From RCC1774 sp050330855 (GTDB lineage Bacteria; Cyanobacteriota; Cyanobacteriia; Thermosynechococcales; Thermosynechococcaceae), in contig JBHJNL010000121.1 in NCBI GenBank assembly GCA_050330855.1, positions 1-64,000 of the forward strand: DNA of 64,000 nucleotides, given 5' to 3'. Every line of letters starts with the position of its first letter. Within the stretch, counting starts at the first letter, position 1. The position numbers and the translations under genes are program-made. Shown here piece after piece: positions 49,576 to 58,607 of the stretch. The notes below the pieces were generated by a model. It was not told the DNA's origin. It worked only from the letters and a program-made list of their open reading frames with translations, and made no database searches.

Positions 49576-52116
49576 ATGGACTACACCGACTCTTCAATCG
49601 TCACTCTTTTCACCGACCCACGGCTAACCTTAGGCCTGATCGGCCTGCTATCAGCATTACTGTTTAGATCGAGCCGTCGGGTGAAATCGCAGGGAAAACA
49701 GCAGCTTGAGCAGACGTCTCAGCTTAAATCAGCTCAAGAACAGCGTGATCAGCTTCAAACACAGAACAATGCTTTGACCAATAGTCATCAGACGCTGCAA
49801 ACAACCCTTGATCAACAGCAAAACAACGCCACAGCCCTAAAAAAGAAACTTGACGAGCTAACCCAGGCCCAACAGGTGTGGGAACAGAAATATTTAGCTC
49901 AAGAGAACTGTCTCAAAGAACTACAGCACCAAGAGCAGACGCTTCAGCAGGCTAAACAAGCGTTAGAAGACCGTCTCAAATCCGAAGAAGCGAGGCGATC
50001 TGATCTTGAGCAGCGCTATCGGGCGAGTACTGAAACAGAAACAAAAGCCGTTATTGATTTAAGGCAAGCCCAAAATAAAATCAGGGTCTTGCAAAATCAG
50101 CAGCAGGCTCAAAATGCAGAGCAACTTCAGGCTGTGCAGCAACAACTAGAAACGTTATCACAGCAAAATTCACAACTGACCCAAGATCTTCAGACTGCTG
50201 TAGCTGAGTCTGCTCAGTATCAGCTTCAGCTACAGCAATCAACTCAGGAGAGAGCCGCCCTAGAGCAAGCTGTCCAGCAGGCACAGGAACAGATTGAGTC
50301 GCTGCAGCAAGAACGGGAGGCCTTGACTCAGCACCAGATTGAAATCGAGCGAACGTTGCAGCAACACCAGACCGATGAGACAACCCTACAACAGCAGGTA
50401 CAGACCCTAGAAAAACAGTTAAAGGCGGTCCAAGCTCAGTCTCTTCAAGGCACTGAGGCGACTCAGACGCAGCTAGAACAAGAGCGCGATCAGGCTTTGG
50501 CACAGCTAGAACAACAGCAGGCTCAAGTCGATGAACTGCAGCCACTCGCGATTCAAGTAGAAACGCTACAGCAATTACTGGAGACAGCACGAATAGAGGG
50601 ACAGCAGCTAGAAGATCAGATCAGCACTCTTATCTCAGAGCAAGATCGACTGCGACCCGTTGAAGAGATTGAGACAGTGCAAACCCAGTTAGAAACGGCC
50701 ATTGCTCAACTCGCGTCTGTCACCGCAGAGCTAGAGCAAGCTCGTCAGTCTGTGGTTTCTGGCACCGCTTTAGAAGCCGAACTTCAGACTGTCATTCAAG
50801 ATCGCGATCGCATCCAAACTGAACTCCAGCGGGCCAAGGCCGAAATTCTGAAGCTACAGGATCAGGTCCGCGATTCAGGTTCGCAGAAGCAGCTCCAGAG
50901 CCTAGAATTTGAAAACTTAGAACACCAAAAAGCCGGCATTGAAGAGGCCTTAGAACAGGCCATTGCCTCGGCGGCTCCCTTAGCAGAACAGGTGATTACC
51001 CTCACCAATCACCGCGATCTACTCATGTCTGAAGTCGGGGAAGCTGAAGCTGAGATTGCGGCCCTTCAGAAAAATATCCAGACGTTAGAAACCGATCTCA
51101 GTGATGTGACCGAGGCGCTACGGGAGGCCGAAGCGAAGCCCTTGGCTGAGCAGCAAGCCATTCTTCAAGACTGTGACCGTCTTAAGCAAGAGCTGAAGCA
51201 GGCCAAAGCGGCCCAAGAGCAGACGGTTCAGCAGATAACAACCCTGGAGACCGAGCAGCAAAAACTCACGCAAGACTATACGCTGCTACAGGACGAGTTC
51301 AAACAGACGAAAGCGACCCAGACAGAGAGCCTCAAACAGCAGGAATCTTTAGAGAAACAGAGTAGTAGGCTATCGGAGGAGTGCGCCCGTTTAGAGCAAG
51401 ACCTACAGCAGGCCACCTCCGCCCAGCAAGATGCGATCGCACAGACCACCCAACTCAACCAACAAAAAAGTCAGCTCACCGAAGAGCGAGATCGATTAGC
51501 GGCTGAACTGCAGAGCGCTCAAGCCAGCCTTGCAGCTCTCCCCTCCCAGGCACCGGAAACAGCAGAGCGCGATCTTGAAACCCAACAGCTACAGCAGACC
51601 ATTCAAGTCTTAACCAAAGAACAAGCGCAGCTCAGCGAACAGTTTCAGATGGCCTGCCAAGCAGGGGCTGTCCTTGAAGAACGGGTGGAAACTCTGCAAC
51701 AGGAGAAAGCCACTCTCGAAGAAGCCATGCAGCTTGCCCAAACCGTCGTCACCTCCCTACAGCAGCAGGTCGCTCAACAAACGGCTCCCGACTCCGACGC
51801 GGTGAGCCGCACAGGCAGTGCACCGTCCCCGATTGCAGCCCCTACAAAAGATCAGCCTGAGCCTAGTACGGCCCCCCTCGCCGATCAAAGCTTCGTGATT
51901 ACCGGGAAGCTGACGTCACTGAGTTCAGATCGGGTGAAGACATTAATTGAAGCAGCAGGGGGACACATTAATACTCACCCCAGCGCTAAAACAAACTATG
52001 TGGTAGTAGGTCAAAACCCCGGCAGTAAGCTACAAAAAGCGGAAAAACACGGCATACCGCAGCTCACTGAAGCCCAGTTTCTAGCGCTACTGCAGCTCGA
52101 TTCTAGCCAACTTTAA
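49576..52116 (+). CDS. membrane-anchored coiled-coil protein with a C-terminal BRCT domain
   Basis: This 846-residue protein has one N-terminal membrane helix (about 15-31, LTLGLIGLLSALLF), then 700 residues of almost unbroken Gln/Glu/Leu-rich coiled coil (about 35-735). A Pro/Ala linker follows and then a BRCT domain at about 765-840: SFVITGKLTSLSSDRVKTLI, EAAGGHINTHPSAKTNYVVV, and GQNPGSKLQKAEKHGI with PQLTEAQFLALL. The BRCT is of the type found at the end of NAD-dependent DNA ligase, but no ligase catalytic parts exist. It probably tethers a DNA- or phosphoprotein-binding head at the membrane. The function is unknown. It ends in a 14-base overlap with a convergent zinc-ribbon gene. Confidence 0.9.
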   Translation: MDYTDSSIVTLFTDPRLTLGLIGLLSALLFRSSRRVKSQGKQQLEQTSQLKSAQEQRDQLQTQNNALTNSHQTLQTTLDQQQNNATALKKKLDELTQAQQVWEQKYLAQENCLKELQHQEQTLQQAKQALEDRLKSEEARRSDLEQRYRASTETETKAVIDLRQAQNKIRVLQNQQQAQNAEQLQAVQQQLETLSQQNSQLTQDLQTAVAESAQYQLQLQQSTQERAALEQAVQQAQEQIESLQQEREALTQHQIEIERTLQQHQTDETTLQQQVQTLEKQLKAVQAQSLQGTEATQTQLEQERDQALAQLEQQQAQVDELQPLAIQVETLQQLLETARIEGQQLEDQISTLISEQDRLRPVEEIETVQTQLETAIAQLASVTAELEQARQSVVSGTALEAELQTVIQDRDRIQTELQRAKAEILKLQDQVRDSGSQKQLQSLEFENLEHQKAGIEEALEQAIASAAPLAEQVITLTNHRDLLMSEVGEAEAEIAALQKNIQTLETDLSDVTEALREAEAKPLAEQQAILQDCDRLKQELKQAKAAQEQTVQQITTLETEQQKLTQDYTLLQDEFKQTKATQTESLKQQESLEKQSSRLSEECARLEQDLQQATSAQQDAIAQTTQLNQQKSQLTEERDRLAAELQSAQASLAALPSQAPETAERDLETQQLQQTIQVLTKEQAQLSEQFQMACQAGAVLEERVETLQQEKATLEEAMQLAQTVVTSLQQQVAQQTAPDSDAVSRTGSAPSPIAAPTKDQPEPSTAPLADQSFVITGKLTSLSSDRVKTLIEAAGGHINTHPSAKTNYVVVGQNPGSKLQKAEKHGIPQLTEAQFLALLQLDSSQL

Positions 52117-52432
52117 CAATCTTGCGGTTCACAGCCTTGAGATAGCTCCGACACTGGGGACACTTCGTCATCATGGGCGTTGTCGATTGGCGGCGACCAC
52201 ACTTAGGGCAAGCTCCTCGCGCCACTGACCACTGCAGCAGTACCCCAATTCCAGAGAGTCCAACCCAGAGGGGCAAAACACCCCAAAGCCAGGGGCGAGG
52301 CACTTGGGGCAGAATAATCATCGTGGTCGCCACCAGCAACGATAAGAGACTCCCCCAGGCAATGCCGCCATAGACGCGCATAGCGCTGGTGTAAACCTCT
52401 TCACTAGACTCTGGGGATGACTGATCAACCAT
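52103..52432 (-). CDS. two-helix membrane protein with zinc ribbon
   Basis: The 109-residue protein has two membrane helices (about 25-45 and 50-68) followed by a zinc ribbon (ACPKCGRRQSTTPMMTKCPQ: Cys-x2-Cys then Cys-x2-Cys) and a basic end. It has no recognised family. It is convergent with the BRCT coiled-coil gene, overlapping by 14 bases. A physical link between the two membrane proteins is only suggested by position. Confidence 0.7.
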   Translation of the reverse strand: MVDQSSPESSEEVYTSAMRVYGGIAWGSLLSLLVATTMIILPQVPRPWLWGVLPLWVGLSGIGVLLQWSVARGACPKCGRRQSTTPMMTKCPQCRSYLKAVNRKIVKVG

Positions 52433-52636
52433 GGAAGTAAGCTGTGCTGACGTGCCTTCACACTATCTCAAAATTTCAAGTCAATCAAACGTGCAATCCT
52501 TCTGCCCGCCTCTCTGCTCTCGCTTTCAATGTCAATCGTTCCCTCAGCACCACAATGACGGCAAGACCTATCATCCAAACAAATTTCAAAAAAGTTATCC
52601 CATTTTGCATAACTTCTAGACTGCCGGCAGATATAT

Positions 52637-52714
52637 GGATATAGGAGTCTACTCCTTATCCTCAAATGCAGATATCATCATCTTCAGATCCTAGTCCTTG
52701 GCTAGGGTCTTTTT
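52637..52714 (+). ncRNA. candidate structured small RNA with terminator
   Basis: In the 402-base gap before the secreted-protein gene, two hairpins follow each other. GGATATAGGAGT (52637-52648) pairs with ACTCCTTATCC (52651-52661) with one bulge, and CCTAG/CTAGG (52690-52694/52702-52706) is followed by GTCTTTTTATT, a terminator-like end. A perfect palindrome CTGCCGGCAG lies at 52621-52630. No upstream + gene needs this terminator within 570 bases, so a small RNA starting somewhere in 52437-52620 is plausible. No known family matches. Confidence 0.4.
52690..52714 (+). terminator. intrinsic-type terminator
   Basis: A five-base-pair stem CCTAG/CTAGG with a 7-base loop, followed by GTCTTTTTATT. 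The short stem is weak but the T run is clear. It may end a small RNA or a readthrough transcript. Confidence 0.45.
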
Positions 52715-52834
52715 ATTGTTTAGCAGTGATTGCCCAACGCAGTACAAATCGGTCATGCATTTGCAGGAACGCACCCCATGTTCTGCCGTCTTGACAGACA
52801 ATCGCTTCATATACTCAGGCCTAGGGCAATATCT

Positions 52835-53659
52835 ATGCACCGTTGTCATTTTCCGCAGCCCCCAATCGTTGTTTTGCTCTGTATAAGCCTGACGCTGCCG
52901 GCTTACGGCCAGCAGGCCCCTAGGCCAGTCGTTCCAGCAGCTCCAGCAACGCTCTCCCCTGATGCCGAACGCTTACCTGAATCGCTAAAGGCTGCCGTTT
53001 TCCAAGATATTCAGTCTCGTTGGCCTGTCGATGGGTCGCCACTACAAATTGTCCAAGCAGAACCTAGGCTTTGGTCTGATGGTTGCTTGGGTTTGGCCCC
53101 TCCGGGCGAATTTTGCCAAGAGGTCTTAGTGGTGGGATGGCAGCTTACCGTTGCCCGCGATCGCCAACAGTGGATGTATCGCTCTAACCATTCAGGCGGG
53201 CTGGTGCTATGGGATCAGGCTGGCAGCACCCTAGACAGCCTCTTTACTCGGCAGGCTAAACCCATTGAAGCTGAGCAACAGCCTCCGCGCTTACCCAGAA
53301 AGGCTGTGTTTCGAGAGATTTCGAGTGGGGGAATTGCAGGACTCTACCGAGAAACGCTGCTGCTCAAAAACGGCCAAGTGCTGCAACGCACCTCACCCCA
53401 AGAGACTTTCTCTGACGCACCTGACATTGCTCAGATACCACCAGAAAAGGTCAAATCGTTTCGGATGCTTTTAAAGACGCAACAGTTTAGCCAATTTAAA
53501 GACCTTTGCTACCCTGCACCCCAAGGTAGTGCCGATATCATCACACTGTTTTTGAGCAGCAAAAATTCAACAACCTGCTACGCAGATGTCGAGATAGCGC
53601 AGTTGCCGGATGACTTAACAGTTGCGATCAAAGCCTGGAACGAGCTGATTAAGCCGTAG
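52835..53659 (+). CDS. secreted hypothetical protein
   Basis: From ATG 52835 the product has 274 residues with a signal peptide (HRCHFPQPPIVVLLCISLTL, cleavage likely after PAYG) and a Pro/Ala linker. The body has Cys in LWSDGCLGLAPPGEFCQEVL and CYADVEIAQ. The motif LPESLKAAVFQDIQSRWPVD and the SDGCLGL block recur in cyanobacterial secreted proteins of unknown function. A longer frame from 52730 lacks support. It starts 120 bases after the candidate RNA terminator. Confidence 0.7.
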   Translation: MHRCHFPQPPIVVLLCISLTLPAYGQQAPRPVVPAAPATLSPDAERLPESLKAAVFQDIQSRWPVDGSPLQIVQAEPRLWSDGCLGLAPPGEFCQEVLVVGWQLTVARDRQQWMYRSNHSGGLVLWDQAGSTLDSLFTRQAKPIEAEQQPPRLPRKAVFREISSGGIAGLYRETLLLKNGQVLQRTSPQETFSDAPDIAQIPPEKVKSFRMLLKTQQFSQFKDLCYPAPQGSADIITLFLSSKNSTTCYADVEIAQLPDDLTVAIKAWNELIKP

Positions 53660-53664
53660 TCGCT

Positions 53665-53856
53665 CTAGCCCTGATTATCTGCAGCACCTGCATTGGATTG
53701 CTTGTCACCATCTTGCTGATCATCAGAATTTTCCTGATTATCAGAGCGGTTATAAAATCTTTTGCCAAATCGACCCGTGTTCCGCTTTCTGAATTTGCGG
53801 GCGTAGGCTTGGTTCCGTAAAGCCTTCTCTTTCTTTAGGTTGCGGCGTTTAGCCAT
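53665..53856 (-). CDS. small basic/low-complexity protein
   Basis: The 63-residue protein has a very basic N-terminal half (MAKRRNLKKEKALRNQAYAR then KFRKRNTGRFGKRFYNRS) and a polar, acidic C-terminal tail (DDQQDGDKQSNAGAADNQG). The N-terminus resembles short nucleic-acid-binding proteins found in many cyanobacteria. GAGG lies 6 bases before the ATG. The 5' leader carries two hairpins. No function is assigned. Confidence 0.65.
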   Translation of the reverse strand: MAKRRNLKKEKALRNQAYARKFRKRNTGRFGKRFYNRSDNQENSDDQQDGDKQSNAGAADNQG

Positions 53857-53879
53857 GTTGACCTCAATAATGTGTTTGT

Positions 53880-53905
53880 CCTGTCGGGAGACAGGGGCTT
53901 TCCCC
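53880..53905. promoter_or_regulatory. leader hairpins upstream of the small basic gene
   Basis: CCTGTC-GGGA-GACAGG (53880-53895) and GGGG-CTTT-CCCC (53894-53905) share two bases and so cannot both form fully. They lie 24-49 bases before the ATG on the minus strand. They may control translation or mark a structured leader. Confidence 0.4.
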
Positions 53906-54141
53906 TCAATCAGCTCGGCAGATATTGCAATGTGCAGTTACTGATCTTATCACATTACCCTTGTTTACCAGTCCCGGCTTGCCGATGTAAATGCTTTGAG
54001 ATCAGCAAATATACGGTATCTAAACCCTAGCATTTTACATATCTTAATAAAAGGAGTCGAGGTGGGATGTTCCCTTAAGGATGCCTGTGCGTCGTTCAGG
54101 GGCCTTCCGAAGACCTGGTCTGCAGTTTTAGAAAGGATTAA

Positions 54142-54444
54142 ATGATGAGTCTAGTTTTGTCTGCCCCTAACGGTGTCGCTGAGCACAAACCATTCCTTCG
54201 TAAAGGAGACTACAAAACCTGCCATATTCAGCTTCTCGATACCCAGGAGCGAGTTGCGGCGATCGCTTTGGGTTCTAAGCTGTACAGCTACTTTACGGCC
54301 ATTACGGTGCGAGAAAAAGCGCTGAAGGTGTTGGGCAAGCTTGAGGCTCGTGGCGATGATGCCGTCATTACCCAAACCTCAAAAGCTTTTATTCTCTGGA
54401 CTTTAGAAGAAGAAGCCGTGCCATTGAATAAAACTAGGGGGTAG
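54142..54444 (+). CDS. hypothetical protein
   Basis: This 100-residue soluble protein starts MMSLVLSAPNGVAEHKPFLR and has a regular alpha/beta pattern (KTCHIQLLDTQERVAAIALG, then FTAITVREKALKVLGKLEAR, FILWTLEEEA). No family was recognised, but the composition, the ATG and the upstream GAAAGGA support a real gene. A region of 285 bases separates it from the small basic gene. Confidence 0.55.
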   Translation: MMSLVLSAPNGVAEHKPFLRKGDYKTCHIQLLDTQERVAAIALGSKLYSYFTAITVREKALKVLGKLEARGDDAVITQTSKAFILWTLEEEAVPLNKTRG

Positions 54445-54580
54445 GGTTTTAGGTTGCGATCGCACCCAGAAGTACTGCTTACCCACGTTAACTTGGTGCA
54501 GAGGTGATTCATCCCTCTCACTTAATTGCATTTCAGTTTACGAACATCCGGCTCAGGATAACAAACTTGTAATATCTCCC

Positions 54581-55420
54581 TTATGCGAATTGCCTTTGAA
54601 AGGCCCGGAATGTTGACTGATCTTCAGTGTGATCAAGCACTGCAAATATAACCCGTTCAAACGCACCAGCGAATAAAGGATTGGTTGTCAACGCTTAATG
54701 GAACCAGCGAGCAATGTCGGCAGGCTCATTTTTGAAGACACCACAGCCCCATGCACCAAGCACGAGGGAGTCATGTTGGTGCTGTCGAGCAATTGCAAGA
54801 ACAGCCTGTATCCGATGCTTCATTATGGGCGCAATGCGATCTAGGTTTAGGGGTTCATTTTGCCTCACAGCCCCAGCATTCACAGCGGGCGAGGTAATGA
54901 TAGAAACAGAATAGGGGTGTTCTATTAAGCCATCATCTTCATCACGGAACACGGGAACACGTGGCGAATATATGGCGTGATTGGTGTACAGCGAGGTCGA
55001 GCAGGTCCGATTGACTTCGTAGTAAATCAGTTGTTGAGTGAGACAGGCGTAAAGCCCTGAAGCCCTCGCTAAGCATTCTTCTTGCGCCTGACTACCTGAG
55101 AGGAAACCACCACCGGGATTCTTCGCAGACGCAAAGTTTAGACACACCGGATCAACGACGTTACTAGCAATCAATTTGCGAACAGCAGCAAAGGTGGTGC
55201 AGTTGAGCACCTCAAACGATGTCTTGCGTGGAGAGGGTGGATCTAGTGATGCCGTTAAACGGTCAATGGATTCGGGTGTATAAAGTTCTGTGCGACATTG
55301 GGCCATGTTCAATGCCTCATCGATCGAAACGTCAGCATTATCTCCAAAACGATACATTCCAGATTCGAGAATTTTGACGGTTTCAAGGGCAATGTGAGCA
55401 CGTTGCTTACGATTAGCCAT
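54581..55420 (-). pseudogene. PARG-like (TIGR02452) macro-domain protein, broken by a nonsense codon
   Basis: The frame 55420 to 54698 encodes 241 residues of a microbial poly(ADP-ribose) glycohydrolase-like protein: CLNFASAKNPGGGFLSGSQA then QEECLARASGLY (catalytic GGG-x-QEE region), and LVLGAWGCGVFKNEPADIAR. A TAA at 54695-54697 interrupts it. The same frame continues ALTTNPLFAGAFERVIFAVL and DHTEDQSTFRAFQRQFA to a stop at 54581-54583, giving the usual family length. So one in-frame nonsense codon removes the last 38 residues, including a strand of the macro fold. The catalytic part is intact. Confidence 0.8.
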
Positions 55421-55465
55421 ACATTTTTGAACGGACCTTCTGGCAGCGCTAAACTGCCACTGCCA

Positions 55466-57205
55466 TTAATAATAAGTTCCTACCTGGCGGTGGTGAACGG
55501 CCGTGAGGCTGTCTAGGTTCGAGACTTTACCGACCTTGACTTGGCTATAGACCAACCAGTGATCGCTACACTCCATCCGGCTCACAACTTCGCATTCAAG
55601 ATAGGCCAGCGCATCACCTAAAATCGGTGAGCCGTTCTCTGCTTCACGGGTTTTGACGCCAGCAAAGCGGTCGGCACCGGGCGGGAACCGCTTCAGGAAG
55701 TGACTCATCAGGGCAGAATAGTTGTCCGCTTCTAAGATATTGAGGACAAAACTATCGCCGACCTGCATCAACGATTCGATGGCGCGATCTTTTGCCACCG
55801 CCACCGTAAAACCAGGCGGATCAAAGCTAGCCTGAGCCACCCAAGACGCCAGCATCGCCCCGGTGAGCTTCCCTTTTTGGGCCGTGATGATGTACAAGCC
55901 GCCGCTAATCCGGCCTAAGGCTTTCTCAAGGTCATTATCAATGGCCTTGACTTTCTTGATATTGTCTTTGAGCGTTAGTTTTTGACCGAGGTCTGTCCCC
56001 GATTCTTCGCACTGCTGATACAGTGCCTCACTGGGGGTATCTTTAACCCGAATATTAGGAAAGCCTTCTTTGAGGCCCAAAGCGTTGAACTGAGTTGCGA
56101 TGGGGTCAATGGGCTGATCATCACCGCCATAGGATTCATATACGCCAATGATTTGCTTGTTATTCGCCGCTGCCAAAATGGTCGCCAGACCCGTCTGTAC
56201 TTTGGTGGCATAGGGGCCAGAAGACGGTGGGGGCGTCACGGCAATGGCAGAAACGTGGCTAGCAAGTTCTTGAATTTCTTGCACGTCTGCCGCTTTGAGA
56301 TCCATCATTTCGACGGCGACGCCGGTTTTTGAGATGCCTCGGGCGATGGCCTGAGAGATGCGATCGCTATATCCATAATCAGAAACATAAAAGACCGCCG
56401 CTGTTTTTTCAGCCTTAGCCTTGGCCTGACTCCATTCGCGGTAACGGCTGGTTAACTCAGTGAGGTGATGGCGCAACAGCGGACCATGCCCGGTGGCGAT
56501 GGTGTTAATTTCGCCCTCTAACTGGTCCATACGCTTCATGGCAGACAGGACGGAACGAGCATTGGGAGCCATCAAGCATTCGTAATAAAACCGATAATCG
56601 GGGGAAAGATCCTCTAGATCTTCGTCAAAGATGTCGTCTTTGCAGTAGTGCGCGCCGAAGGCATCACAGGTATAGAGAATCCCGGAGCCGTGATCGTAGG
56701 TGAAGATAGTATCGGGCCAGTGCAGGTTGGGGGCGCTGATAAATTCGAGGAGGTGCCCATTGCCCAGATCGAGCTGTTCGCCACTTTTGATGATTTGCTG
56801 GGGAAAGGGTTGATTCACCAAATCTTCGAGGAACTTGAGGGCAATTTTGGCCCCTACCACCATTACGTTGGGGGCGAGGGTTAAAATATCCGGTACCAGA
56901 CCACTGTGGTCTGGCTCCGTGTGGCTAATCACTAAATAGTCAATCTCAGCCGGATCAATTTCTTGCTTGAGCAGCTTCAGATACAGGTCGCGGAACTTTT
57001 CGTGGGAGGTATCAACCAGTGCAGTTTTCTCACCCCGAATCAGATAGGAGTTGTATGTGGTACCGTTCTGGAGGCCAAATTCAATATCAAAGCGATCGCG
57101 ATCCCAGTCCAAAGATCGGAGTACTGTGGTATCAGTGGCAATATCTTGAACCTGTGTTGTGAGTCGATTTTGAGTAGCAGGACGACGTTCGTTTAGAGCA
57201 ACCAT
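55466..57205 (-). CDS. flv3: flavodiiron protein Flv3-like
   Basis: Flavodiiron proteins Flv1/Flv3 reduce oxygen to water at photosystem I to protect it under fluctuating light. The 579-residue protein has all three modules. The diiron beta-lactamase-like domain shows the canonical ligands (SHTEPDHSG, NLHWPDTIF, CDAFGAHYC, GHGPLLRHH). The flavodoxin domain has VFYVSDYGYSDRISQAIA, and the C-terminal NAD(P)H:flavin reductase domain starts about residue 420 (GGLYIITAQKGKLTGAMLAS). The canonical ligand set argues for Flv3 rather than Flv1. GGAGGG lies 5 bases before the ATG. The partner flv1 is not in this window. Confidence 0.9.
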   Translation of the reverse strand: MVALNERRPATQNRLTTQVQDIATDTTVLRSLDWDRDRFDIEFGLQNGTTYNSYLIRGEKTALVDTSHEKFRDLYLKLLKQEIDPAEIDYLVISHTEPDHSGLVPDILTLAPNVMVVGAKIALKFLEDLVNQPFPQQIIKSGEQLDLGNGHLLEFISAPNLHWPDTIFTYDHGSGILYTCDAFGAHYCKDDIFDEDLEDLSPDYRFYYECLMAPNARSVLSAMKRMDQLEGEINTIATGHGPLLRHHLTELTSRYREWSQAKAKAEKTAAVFYVSDYGYSDRISQAIARGISKTGVAVEMMDLKAADVQEIQELASHVSAIAVTPPPSSGPYATKVQTGLATILAAANNKQIIGVYESYGGDDQPIDPIATQFNALGLKEGFPNIRVKDTPSEALYQQCEESGTDLGQKLTLKDNIKKVKAIDNDLEKALGRISGGLYIITAQKGKLTGAMLASWVAQASFDPPGFTVAVAKDRAIESLMQVGDSFVLNILEADNYSALMSHFLKRFPPGADRFAGVKTREAENGSPILGDALAYLECEVVSRMECSDHWLVYSQVKVGKVSNLDSLTAVHHRQVGTYY

Positions 57206-57403
57206 CGGTTCCCTCCTGGAGTATTCATCATTAAGATATGTGTCAATCTTAGCTTGATTCTGGAGGTCTGAGGGGCTTGAACAGCTTTTATTTGAATCGA
57301 TTCAGCCCCATCAATGGAACTTATTGGAACGTCTCAATGCTTAAGAAAAGATATATTGTTACAATTGCTTACATCAATTTAAGGTAGGTCTGAGTCAGAA
57401 GTT

Positions 57404-58567
57404 ATGGGCCGTGTCGGGGTTTTATTGCTCAACTTAGGGGGGCCAGAACAGTTAGAGGATGTCCGTCCATTCTTGTATAACTTGTTCTCTGATCCCGAAA
57501 TTCTCAGATTGCCGGTCAAAGGTCTGCAAAAGGCGTTTGCCTGGTTTATCTCTACAATGCGAGCCAGCCAATCGCAGGAGAACTATCGACGCATTGGGGG
57601 TGGGTCTCCGTTGCGGCGAATCACAGAGGCGCAGGCTCAAGCGCTCAAGGAGAGTTTGAAAGCAAAAGGGCAAGAGGCCCAAATGTATGTCGGCATGCGC
57701 TATTGGCATCCGTTTACCGATGATGCGATCGCACGTATTAAAGCAGACGGCATTGAAGAGCTGATCATTTTGCCACTCTACCCGCAGTTTTCGATTAGTA
57801 CCAGCGGTTCTAGCTTTCGGCTGCTAGAAAAGCTGTGGACTGAAGATCCTGAGCTGCAAAACATAAAATACAGCGTCATTCCGTCTTGGTATGACCATCC
57901 GGGCTATATCGAATCGATGTCGACTCTGTTAAGAGAAGAACTCGATCAGTTTGAAGATCCTGATGACGTCACCGTCTTTTTTAGCGCCCATGGCGTTCCG
58001 AAAAGCTATGTCGAAGAATTGGGTGATCCGTATCAGCAAGAGATTGAGGCGAGTACACGCCTGATTATGCAGAAACTGCAGCGTCCTAATCCATCGATCT
58101 TGGCTTACCAAAGCCGGGTTGGCCCTAAAGAATGGTTGCAGCCCTATACCGATGAAGTGATTGTGGAGATCGCCGAAAAGGGCGTCAAGCGCCTCGTGGT
58201 AGTGCCTATCAGCTTCATTTCTGAGCATATCGAAACGCTGCAAGAAATTGATATGGAATACCGAGAGCTGGCTCTAGAGGCAGGCATCGAAGAGTTCCGA
58301 CGGGTGCCCGCCCCCAATATTGAGCCAACCTTTATCAATTCATTGAGTAGCTTAGTCCTCGATGCCCTTGAGAAACCTGACCTCGATTTTTCGCAAATCG
58401 CCCATCCCAGTCAGCGGGTCAAGATTTATCCTCAAGAGCAACGAGCTTGGGGCATGACTAGGGCTGCAGAACGGTGGAACGGTCGCTTAGCGATGATCGG
58501 CTTCATTGGGTTAATCGTCGAGCTGATTAGCGGCCATGGACCGCTGCATTTGATGGGATTGCTCTAG
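57404..58567 (+). CDS. hemH: ferrochelatase HemH with C-terminal CAB domain
   Basis: HemH inserts iron into protoporphyrin IX at the end of heme synthesis. The 387-residue protein starts MGRVGVLLLNLGGPEQLEDV, has IGGGSPLRRITEAQA, MYVGMRYWHPFTDDAI and the active-site His in VFFSAHGVPKSYVEELGD. Residues about 345-387 add a single chlorophyll a/b-binding (CAB) helix, AWGMTRAAERWNGRLAMIGF, the cyanobacterial type II feature that ties the enzyme to the photosynthetic membrane. It is 40 bases before ureC. Confidence 0.95.
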   Translation: MGRVGVLLLNLGGPEQLEDVRPFLYNLFSDPEILRLPVKGLQKAFAWFISTMRASQSQENYRRIGGGSPLRRITEAQAQALKESLKAKGQEAQMYVGMRYWHPFTDDAIARIKADGIEELIILPLYPQFSISTSGSSFRLLEKLWTEDPELQNIKYSVIPSWYDHPGYIESMSTLLREELDQFEDPDDVTVFFSAHGVPKSYVEELGDPYQQEIEASTRLIMQKLQRPNPSILAYQSRVGPKEWLQPYTDEVIVEIAEKGVKRLVVVPISFISEHIETLQEIDMEYRELALEAGIEEFRRVPAPNIEPTFINSLSSLVLDALEKPDLDFSQIAHPSQRVKIYPQEQRAWGMTRAAERWNGRLAMIGFIGLIVELISGHGPLHLMGLL

Positions 58568-58607
58568 GATCTGATGGGATCGCTATCGAAACTATGGAGA
58601 CCTGCCA

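Noticed and set aside
50081..50590. 169-codon frame antisense to the coiled-coil gene
   Set aside because: It mirrors the repetitive Gln/Glu/Leu codons of the coiled coil. No start signal or family resemblance; codon pattern belongs to the + strand.
52468..52665. 65-codon minus-strand frame with a Cys-His-Cys-like piece in the gap before the secreted-protein gene
   Set aside because: Considered as a transposase or zinc-finger remnant, but no family motif holds together and it overlaps the hairpins of the candidate RNA.
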